From assembly GCA_963921195.1 (NCBI GenBank), contig OY992540.1, positions 190,697,576-190,761,575 on the forward strand: a DNA stretch of 64,000 bases, written 5' to 3'. The translations under genes and the position numbers were made by a program. Below, one piece after another: positions 44,133 to 53,892 of this stretch. A model generated the notes under the pieces. The model was not told the origin of the DNA, searched no databases, and worked only from the letters and a program-made list of their open reading frames with translations. Source of the stretch: Pegoplata infirma. Its lineage: Eukaryota > Arthropoda > Insecta > Diptera > Anthomyiidae. Each line of letters opens with the position of its first letter. Position 1 is the first letter of the stretch.

Positions 44133-47105
44133 CCCAGGCAGAAAAATACATACGGGCCAGATCTGGCAAAGTACCTAATAAGGTAGTATTAATACTGGCA
44201 AAGTACCTTTTTTTTTGGGTTTTTAGTACTTGCTAAGATGCTAAATGATAACACCATTTAGTAGTGGCAAAGTAATTTTAAAAGCGCTTTCCCTGTACTT
44301 TAAAAAGTACTATCCGAGAATTTTTAAAATTGCTTTTTAACTAAAACAATCCATTGCAAAATTAAAAATGTATATTATAAATATTTTATTATAAAATATT
44401 TTTTTTATTTAATAATTTGTACATTAGAAATCTTTTTATTTTTTCTATTTTAAATAAATTATATATTAATTTATAAGAGGTATGACCACCATTTCCATCT
44501 ATTTGAGACATGCTGAGTCGAATGGCGTACTCCGTTTTTCGATGCATGGTACAGTTTTCTTGACTTGTAGCAATGTTTCTTATGCAAATTTGGTTTAAAG
44601 CTTTTCATCTTAAGCCCTTAAATTCATGAATTTCTTCATTTATCGAGGTTCTCGCGAAATAAACCTCTAAATTGGTATTTGATAAAAAAAACTTGCTTTA
44701 AGTGGATCATAAAGGCATCAATAGCACTACGAATAGTGAACAAAAAACATCTATGTGATATAGACCATCATGTTAAAAATCGCGAAAAACTTTTTTTTAT
44801 GGCAGAATCATTTTACAAGATGACTTAAGGGTCCATCTTTAACTATATAATGTAATAACCTTAAACAAATAACTGACGAAAAATTTGTCGAAAAAAAATC
44901 ATTTTTGGTCAGTAAATTCTGTAAGAATACCACATTATTTACTTAAAGATGGACCCTTAAATTATCTCGAAAAATGGTGCTACCATATACAACATGATGA
45001 TAAAATTCAACATGATGGTAAAAGCAAGTTTTTTATCAAAGACAAATTTAGGGGCTAATTTCGCAAAAACGTCAAAAATGAAGAAATTCGCGTATTTATT
45101 GCTACATCCTCTTAATAGAAGTTCCAAATACTCTCTAGGAATATAAAAGAAAGCTCGTATTCGAGAGTTGTATTTTCTTTCGTAAACATGAATGCCCAGG
45201 TAGAAAAATACAACCGTAAAAACGCTTTTAAAGCGCTCTGCATGGTAGTACGAATGCTTTTAGATCATACGGAAAACCATCCTCAGAGCGCTTTCAGATA
45301 GTCCTAATGATAACACTATTAAACGGTTTATATAAAGCGTTTTTAAAGACATTTATAATGGTGATTTGAGAACGCTTCGTTAAAGCATTATTAAAGCGTT
45401 AAAAAGCAAAAAAAAATATAGCAATTTTAAAATTTTTGTAAACTTTGTCGTACTGGACGATATAAGTTGTATCTTGGTATAGGCAAGAAATTGCTGCAAA
45501 AATTAGTTGTAAAAATGTTAAAGTTTGCAAGAAAATGTAATATTGCAACAAAATTTAATAAAATATCTGATGACATAACTTTATAGTTTCAGAGGAAATC
45601 TTTCGTTTTAATGGATATTGAAAATTGGAAAATTATATATTTTTGTTATATGGTTGAGCAATAATTCTAAAAAATGTAGAGGAATTTAAGCAGTACTGAC
45701 ACTTTAAATTCTTTATACAGTTTGTCGTATTTTTCCATCCAGAAAAATAGATACTTCAAAAGCGATTAATGCGAAGATGATGTAGCTAATATGGAAGCTA
45801 CAATATCTCAGTTTTCTGACTTTGATTTTGAAACCAGTTTCTTAAAATCAATTGTAAATGCTTCATACAAATTCTCAAAATAAAACGCCATTGGTAGTAT
45901 ACCCACTCTACAAGAATAGAATCTAATGCAACAAAATTGGTGTTTTGTTATGGCTGCCTCTCATCCTGATAACGTATGCCCAATTTGAAATGCAAAACCT
46001 ATGATTTATTTTATTTATTTATTTATATGACGTTCCACGCACAAGACTGTGAGTCTCATATTGCAGCGTGAAACTGAGAAAATTGAAAAACATAACTTTT
46101 TAAATTGAGGAAAAACTTAAAACTAATCGTAAACATAAATTGTAAATCAAATTTTTATCACAAAGGTATCCAATATCTTCAATGAAACGAACAACATTTT
46201 ATAACCCAATTTCATCGATACAGGATATAATAGGATATAATGTTGAAAATACTTTTTAATGGGAAAATCATGATAGCAAACCCAATTTTTTCAAGCCAAA
46301 AACAATTTTGACAGTTCTTGTTTTTTGAATGGCAGTGAAATAAAATCATAGGTTTGGTTGAAAAGTATTCTCAAAACGCTTTTACGAATCGTTCGAAAAG
46401 CGTTATGAAGTTATGCTTTAAAATTGAATTATTTTTGATAAGTCTTGATTTTATTTTATAACCATCATGAATTTATACTTGGGGGTGTTTTGAAAACGCT
46501 TTTTCTTATTACCGTCATGAATTTCTACTTAAGAGTGCTTTAAAGACGCTTTATTTTTATAACCGTCATGAATTTCTACTTGGGTGGTTTTAAAATAAAA
46601 CCATTTCGTCCAGAAAACGTATGTTTACTCGACAATGAAAATGTGATTAAAGTTATTGATATTTTAAATAGAAAGCTGTCTAAAAATGTGATGATATATT
46701 TTTGAAAGACAATATTTTCATTGAATGTAGCGATTTTTTTTTTAATTTCCACTACCATCAAGAGAAATAGGACTCTACAATGTTAAACAAATTTGATAAA
46801 AAATAACATTGAAATCGGTATCCACAGAGTAGAATCAAAATGTATTCATACTAAATTTGATAATGACACCATTGTCATAACTTTATAAAATAATTAAGTG
46901 TTTTCAAATAAAATGTTAAAATTTAATTAAATTATTAAAAAAAAATATTTCAAATAAATAAACCGCCTTTAGTTTGGTAAAAAGGTACTAGCAAAGTACT
47001 TAATTCGGTGAAACCAAGTACTTTACTAAAAAGAGCTTGGTATACAAAAAATAAATTGCTTTGCCAGTACTTTTGTTTTGGTACGGTTGGCAATTTCTGG
47101 CTGGG
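44133..47105. mobile_element. CCCAG-type element, copy 1, TT duplication
   Basis: The ends are CCCAGGCAGAAAAATACATA and GGCAATTTCTGGCTGGG, flanked by TT. Subterminal GGCAAAGTACC repeats are present at both ends. The body is homologous, inverted, to 50496-53071, and at 44479-44486 it keeps the single GGTATGAC that is the empty site for the insertion at 51991-52701. No protein is recognised. Confidence 0.7.
45195..46584. mobile_element. CCCAGGTAG-type element, TG duplication, nested
   Basis: The ends CCCAGGTAGAAAAATACAAC and CATGAATTTCTACTTGGG are inverted, with TG on both sides. Subterminal words are AAAGCGTTTT-like. At the right end about 52 bp (CCGTCATGAATTTCTACTT...) is repeated three times in tandem (46461-46584). 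Confidence 0.65.
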
Positions 47106-47668
47106 TTGCTCTTTGCAACCATCACATTTCAAATAATATGAAAACAGCTGTTTAGAAAAATAAATGCTGAAAAAGATAATTTGTTGCGTATTTTTAAAAA
47201 ATTCATTAAAATAAGAGACTTATAAATTAATAACCTTAACTTTCTATCTTTAGTTTTTATATTTTTGGCAATAAATTAAAAAAAAAATACATCCCTGATA
47301 AAATGAAAAGTCTCAGCTTTGAGAAATATTTCTAAAAATGACGAGTATTATACGACTGTCAAAATTTCTTCCGTATTACCGTCCGTGTCATTACATTTCG
47401 CATGTACACGATAATATTTTTAAATTCTATACGATTTTTTTGACAGATCATTTTACTGAGTCTTATCGTGACAAACGGCCTTTAGGGGGTACGCGGCTGA
47501 TAAAATTGAAAATGTTGCTAACCGCTGCCCTACACCACACTGTGGTACAGGGTATAATGAGTTTGTGCTGATGTTTGTAACTTCCCGAAATATTGGTCCT
47601 AGACTCACCTTTAAGTATCAACTCAGAATCACTTTTTGAGTCGATTTAGCGATGTCCGTGCGTCCGTA

Positions 47669-48263
47669 CCCAAGCAGAAATTGACGACGGTTCTAAAAAA
47701 AAAGCGTTCTGAAAGCACTTTAACAAAAAAAAAGCATTCTTAAAACGCTATTTTCAAACGCTTTGCGAGCGCTTTTGAAAAGTGTTCTGAAAGCTCTATA
47801 ACAAAAAAAAAAGCAATCTCAAAACGCTTTTTTGGAACGCTTTGCGAGCGTATTCGAAAAGCGTTTTAAGAGTTCTTTATATTTATTTTTTTTTTTTTTT
47901 TTTAATTTTTAAGTTCCAAAACTATATATTTTTGAATTAAATTTTTTTGTCAATTTTTTTTTTTGTTTTTTAAGTAAAAAAAAACACAAAAAATTTTTTT
48001 AGATTTTTTTTTTTTTTTTTAATTTTCAAAGTTTCGAAAATTTTTTTGAAAAAAAGTTTTTTTAAGTACAAAAACTTTTTTTTCGGATTTCACTTTGTAT
48101 CAAACAAATTATTATAACCGAATTAAAACAGAAATTCTTTACTTTGGGTTTTTAAAGCGCTTTGATGACTTTATAAAAACGTTCTCAAAGCACTTTTTTA
48201 CATCGCTTTTAAAACGCTTTAAACCTACCGTAGATCGATGTTATCACGATCTACGGTAGGTTT
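47669..48263. mobile_element. CCCAAGCAG-ended insertion, right end unusual
   Basis: The left end is of the CCCAG class, but the right side ends in a perfect hairpin (48221-48263) instead of the expected CTTGGG. The host repeat resumes at about 48264. The element may be deleted at one end. Confidence 0.45.
48221..48263. repeat. Perfect 17-bp hairpin
   Basis: Arms 48221-48237 (AAACCTACCGTAGATCG) and 48247-48263 are exact inverted copies with a 9-base loop. Confidence 0.8.
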
Positions 48264-48529
48264 ACTTTTGGACTTAGGCCCCTTGTGAAAATTTTGGCCG
48301 ATGTTCAGTTAAAGCGGTTTATTGTTAACAAATAGAACCCATTTCACTTAAATTTGATTTGTAAGTGTTTTTTACACTTATTAAAGATTTGACAAAATAT
48401 ATATCAAATCGGTCCATAGGACCCATTTTCCGGGACCCATTTTCCGGGAAACTCTGGTGTAGGGTGTTATATGGTTGGTCTTGACCGACTATAATTTTCT
48501 TTTACAAAAAATGTATTTCATGTACATAC

Positions 48530-48680
48530 CGGTATTCCCGGGAATACCGGTAATACCGTCAGAACCGAAATCGGGAATATTGGCATTCCTGGAAATATCG
48601 GGAATTATTGAAGGACCGGGAAACCGGTACCACTTCCCGGGAATACCGTGATTACCGCTCCTACGGTACTGACTGTAGGC
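48530..48680. repeat. GGTATTCCCGGGAATACC palindrome cluster
   Basis: Several overlapping GGGAATACCGG and CCGGTATTCCCGG words are present, the kind found in the subterminal part of some hAT MITEs. No clear ends. A similar GGGAATTCCCGG cluster is inside 51991-52701. Confidence 0.45.
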
Positions 48681-48785
48681 TCTAGTACAAATTTTTATAA
48701 AATTTTATTTTTTTTGTTTTTTTGTTAATTTTGTTCGACAAGAGGTCATTATTTAGGTAAAAATTAAATAAAACATGTAAACATA

Positions 48786-50403
48786 CACTGCGAATCACAC
48801 CAATAAGGAATCGAGTTTTTCACTTTTTAATCGAATATATCTTTGTAACGAATAAGCGGAAAAATATAAAAAAATGCACTGATAAAGACCACTATCTAGC
48901 CAATAATGTCAAATAATAACAATAATCAAAAGACTGAAAAAAGTGCTTTAAAAAAATATTTTTCCACAACTTGTTAAAAAATCACAATTTTTTTGAATCA
49001 CTTGAATAAGGAATTTTGGAATAAAGACCAAGTAGGACCTGAAACCAATTTGTAATGAATAGCAAACCCTCAAACAATAAAAACAAAACAGTTTTGTTTC
49101 GAATTTCAATAAAAATGGGACTTACAAAGCTCTTAGCTCTTCCGAAAAGGAAAAAGTACTGAAAAAGTGTTAAAGGCCGTTGAAACCGCGTAAATAATAG
49201 AGAGGGAAAAACTGCTGTATGCAATTATCTAAATATCATTCAGAACTATGGAAAAAACATGAATGTGCGAACTAAAATGGTAACAACAGAACGATATCGA
49301 CAAAAGTTGTAAGTATACCCCCAAATTTTACGCCGACATCTTTCAAAATTCTCAAAGAAAGTGGTGTTAATGCGAGTATTTGTACAGTCCATCGCGTTTA
49401 AAAGTCAAGTGAGATCAGTGCTCGTCGAAAATTATGCAAAAATTAATAGCTGAATGCCAAACGTAGTTAGCAGCGCCTTAATCTCGCCAGGAATACAATG
49501 ACACGGTCTCAGAAATTTTTTAAAGTAATTTATTCCGAAAAAAAAAATTAATACCGTTGCATTAGACGGATACAATTTTTTTCGGTGATTTGAGACAATA
49601 AAAACAGTTTTTGCATAGCAGACAGATCATAGAAGGTTTTTTTTATTGTATGGGGTGCGATATTCTACTGCAGCATCATCACTGTTCCTTACGTTACCAT
49701 CGATGCTTCTAAGTTTGGAATAAAGGGGTGTTTTTTTTTTGCAATTTTCAACAGACTTTAAACTTATTTAATTTTTAATCGTGATGGACTATACAAATAC
49801 CCACAAAATCACCACTTTCTTTGAGAAATTTGGAACCTGTCAACGTGGAATTCGAGGGAATTCTTAAAATTTTGGTCGATCTCGTTTTGTTGTTGCCATT
49901 TAAGTTCGCCCATTCATGTTTTTTCCATAGTTCTTAATGTTATTTAAATAATTGCATTCAATAAGTTTGCCCCTCACTATTATTTTCGCGATTTCAACGG
50001 CATTTAACACTTTGGACTTTAAAGTCAGTACTTTTTTCATTTCGGAAGAGCTAAAAGCTGTTGTGGGTTTATTTTTATTGAAATTCGAAACAAAACTGTT
50101 ATGTCTCTATTGTTTTAGGAATTGGTATCCATAACAAAATGGATTCAGGTCCTACTTGGTCTGTATTCCAAAATTCCTTATTCAAGTGATTCATAAAAAA
50201 CTAGTAATTTTTTAACAAGTTGCCAAAAAATATTTTTTTAACGGACTTCTTTCAGTCTTTTGATTATTGTTATTATTTGACATTATTAGCTAAATAATGG
50301 TCTCTATCAGTGCATATTTTTATATTTTTCCGCTTATTTGTTACAAATATATATTCGATTAAAAAGTGAAAAACTCGATTCCTTATTGATGTGATTCGCA
50401 GTG
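48786..50403 (+). mobile_element. Decayed Tc1-superfamily transposon with long inverted ends
   Basis: TA lies on both sides. The ends CACTGCGAATCACACCAATA and TTATTGATGTGATTCGCAGTG start inverted arms of about 450 bp (to about 49240 and from about 49940). The middle, plus strand, gives broken transposase pieces: GVNASICTVHRV near 49365, then NLARN and VIYSEKK near 49485-49550, and FFIVWGAIFYCS followed by VTIDASKFGIKG near 49640-49725. These fit a Tc3/Bari-like protein but contain stops and frame changes. The antisense 80-codon frame at 48982-49224 is an arm by-product. Confidence 0.7.
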
Positions 50404-50495
50404 TATTTTATTTTTTAAATTTTATATACATTTTCCCGTATTCCCGTATTTCAGGGGTTCTTTTTCACAATATTTTGCAAAAAAAAATTAAAACA

Positions 50496-53071
50496 CCCAG
50501 CCAGAAATTGCCAACCGTTCCAAAGAAAAAGTACTGGCAAAGTAATTTATTTTTTGTATGGCAAGCTCTTTTTAGTAAAGTACTTGGTTTTACCGAATTT
50601 AGTACTTTGCCAGTACTTTTCTACCAAACTAAAGACGGTTTCTTTATTTGAAATATTTTTTTTAATAATTTAATTAAATTTTAACATTTTAAAACACTTA
50701 ATTATATTGTAAAGTTATTGCAATAGTGTCATTATCAAATTTAGTAAGAATACACTTTGATTCTACTTTGTGGGTACTGATTTCAATGTTATTGGCTACA
50801 TTCAATTAAAATGTTTTCAAAAAAATATCATCACATTTGTATTTAGACAGCTTTCTACTTAAAATTTCAGTAACTTTAATTACATTTTCATTGTCGAGTA
50901 AACATATGTACGTTATCTTAATAAATTGGTTTTATTTTTTTTTTATGTTTTTGCGAGATTTGCTTTTATACGTCTAAATGTAGAGTCAAATGGAGTAAAA
51001 CTGCATTTAAAGTTTTTCATTTCGTGATCCTGTTTCCTTTTGAAAGTACTTCAAAGTTTTAAAAGATAACCTTTTTTTTAAATATTTTTAAATATTTGTA
51101 CTTGTCTTATAGTGTCACTATTGATGGCAAATAAAATAGGAGAATCTTAGCTAATTTTTTCATTTTTTTATTTGTCCATATCAGCAAAAAGGATGTAAAA
51201 AATGTCCCTTCAAATATTATCAAATTATTTTGTTTTAAAGGATATTTTAGGAAAAAATATGAAGGCATATTACCGCAATTTTTCCTGATATCTAAATACA
51301 TAAAAATGGGAAAATTGGCGGAGATCCTACTCTTTTATTTGTTATCACTAGTGACATCCCAGGAAATTTACAATGTACATATATTTAAAAAATATTTTAT
51401 AAAAATTTAATCCTCTTTAACTTGGAAGTCCTTTTAAAAGGAAACAGGATCACGAAATGAAAAACTGTAAATGCAGTTTTACTACGTTTAGTCGAAATTT
51501 TTGTAGTTTTTGTTAAGATAACTTTTGCAAATGAAAACTTTTTTGGAAAAATTTTTGGTCAGTTAATTGCTTAAGATTCCCCCATTATATACTTAAAAAT
51601 GGACACTTAAATCATCATTAAAATGATTCTGCTACATTAAAAAAAAAAATTGCGATTTTTAACATGATGGTCCATATCATATAAATGTTTTTTGTTCACT
51701 ATTCGTAGTGTTAGGAATGCCTTTATGATTCACTAAAAGCAAGTTTTTTATCAAAGACCATTTAGAGGTTAATTTCGCGAGAACCTTGAAAAATGAAGAA
51801 ATTCGAGAATTTAAGGGCTTAAGATGAAAAGCTTTAAACAAAATTTTACAATTTTTTTTTTGTTAAAAAACAGACTGGAAATAAGATAATCTTTAATGAC
51901 ATATTGCAAGAAAACTGTACCATACATCAAAAAACGAAGTACACCATTGGACTCAGCATGTCTCAAATAAATGGAAATGTTGGTCATACCTAGTGTTTGG
52001 GAATTCCCGGACTTTTCAATTTCCCGGGAAACGGGAAAAAAATAATTTATTTCCCGAGATTCCCGGGAATCCCGGGAAATATTCATTATTAATATAAATC
52101 ATAAAAAACATTAAAATTTTACCAACTTTTTATTAAAAACAGTTTTATTAGAGATAAACAATTAATTAAAACATAAAAAATCAAAAAATAAAAGTTAAAA
52201 ATCCTGAAATACAATAAAACAAAACAAAAAAATATTGCAACTTTTTCCCCACAAAAAATCGCAAAAAATCTCAAAAAAATTAAAAACTGCGTTATTCGAG
52301 CAAAAACTAATATACATAGTTGGCAGCACTTTTAATATTTGTTCTGGAAATGTAAATTCTAGGTTCAAAATTTTTATATTTTTTGACAGTCTTAGCAAAA
52401 TTATCATTAACCGACGTATATTTTTTGACTTTTTAAGTTTTTTCATGATATTGTCATACTTTTTACACTTGATCAGTTTTCCTATGAATATATATTTGCA
52501 CTGTTCTTCTAAATAGAAAAAAATAGCAAATGTAATTATACCTGTTTTTTAAAAAAAAATATTAAAAATTAAATTAAAATAAACGTTTTTTATGTAAAAT
52601 GGTTGATTTTATAAAATTCCCGGATTTCCCGGGAAAAATTGAAAAAATTCCCGGGAATTCCCGTCAGTCTTTTCCCGGGAATTCCCGGACCCCAAACACT
52701 AGTCATACCTCTTATTTTCTAAAATAGTGGTCACTTTTGTCATGCTGTGTTAATATATAATTTATTTAAAATGAAAAAATTAAAAAAAGACTTCTTATGT
52801 ACAAATTATTAAATAAAAAAATAATTTTATTCATACATTTTAAATTTTGTAATGGATTATTTTAGTTAAAAAGCTATTTAAAAAAAATCTCGGATAATAC
52901 TTTTCAAAGTACAGGGAAAGCGCTTGTAAAAGTACTTTGCCACTACTAAATGGTGTTATCATTTAGCATCTTAGCTAGTACTAAAACCCAAAAAAAGGTA
53001 CTTTGCCAGTATTAATACCACCTTATTAGGTACTTTGCCAGATCTGGCCCGTATGTATTTTGCTGCCTGGG
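50496..53071. mobile_element. CCCAG-type element, copy 2, CA duplication
   Basis: The ends are CCCAGCCAGAAATTGCCAAC and CGTATGTATTTTGCTGCCTGGG, each listed in part, with CA on both sides. It is an inverted relative of 44133-47105, again with GGCAAAGTAC subterminal repeats. An hAT MITE is inserted at 51991-52701. No transposase seen. Confidence 0.7.
51991..52701. mobile_element. 711-bp hAT MITE, exact 8-bp duplication with empty site
   Basis: The ends TAGTGTTTGGGAATTCCCGG and CCGGACCCCAAACACTA are inverted. GTCATACC flanks both sides (51983-51990, 52702-52709). The related element at 44133-47105 has this 8-mer once (44479-44486, inverted) and no insertion. GGGAATTCCCGG words fill both ends. 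Confidence 0.85.
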
Positions 53072-53669
53072 CAATTTTTTAATGTTTAGGTCGTTGGATG
53101 GGACCTTTTTAAAATTTTCAATTTTTGAACTTGGGAAAATCGAAACAAAAGTTTTTAATCTGTTATCAAGGACTAGCAAATAACTAAAAATTAACAAAAG
53201 TGGTTAAGCGTTGGCTAAATTTCCCATAGATTTATCCCTTTAAAAAAAATCTTTCCATTTTTTATCGTTTTGGCCATAACATTTTATGAAGACTTTTACT
53301 CTGATTAAATTTATAGTAATTGATCCAAGCCCCCATCTCAGTTGGCATTTACGATTACAAAATCGATTACAGAATATCTCGAATATAACAAACTTTGTCT
53401 ATAACGAACAAAATGATCGATATCACAAATTTCGTTATAACCGCACCCCAATGTACACAATTTTATGTATTTTCAAAATTTAAATTTCATTGTTATTGTG
53501 TACATAATTTGAAACGATTTAGATTACTTTTAATCAGTCATTAAAGTTTTTTTGTAATGATATGTTAAATATTACCACATTAACCATAATAGATAATTAT
53601 ATGCAATTTGGAACGATTGACATTGCGGTCTTTGCGATAAACTAATAAAAATAAAAACGACAACCTTAC
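53072..53669. other. Intronic DNA, no feature recognised
   Basis: I see no repeat ends or coding sequence. The short frames at 53012-53483 have no motif. Confidence 0.4.
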
Positions 53670-53892
53670 ATCTAGTGCAATGGTTCCCAACCTTTTCTAC
53701 GCCACGCCCCACTTTTAAGTTAAAAAAACTGCCTTGTCCCCCCTACACTCAAGAAAAATTTGATAATTTTTCTAATTTTTGTTTGTAATAAAAAATTATT
53801 ACTGGCTTAGCAAATTTTTTGTAAAATAAGCATTTAAACTAAGTTTTTAGTAAAAATTTTAAACAATTAACAAAATTTTTGTAGTTAATATT

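Larger units (their letters stand above)
44010..47481. mobile_element. Harbinger-type element with TTA duplication, nested
   Basis: The ends are AGGCCGTTTGTCACGATTAT and ATCGTGACAAACGGCCT, with TTA exactly on both sides (44007-44009, 47482-47484). No coding region. Most of its length is the further insertion 44133-47105. Confidence 0.7.
43186..47527. mobile_element. hAT-like element shell holding nested insertions
   Basis: The ends are CAGCGGTTCCCAACCTTTGG and GTTGCTAACCGCTG, with GGGGGTACGCG inside both. The shell parts are 43186-44009 and 47482-47527. No transposase is seen. It inserted at the very start of a family B repeat (TTATAC on the left, CCCTACACCACACTG on the right). An expected 8-bp duplication is not clear. 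Confidence 0.65.
47528..48500 (+). mobile_element. Family B repeat, copy 3, interrupted
   Basis: It starts CCCTACACCACACTGTGGTA and ends TTGGTCTTGACCGACTATAA. It is interrupted at 47669-48263 by a segment starting CCCAAGCAGAAATTGACGAC, with AAAACGCT repeats. Confidence 0.6.
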
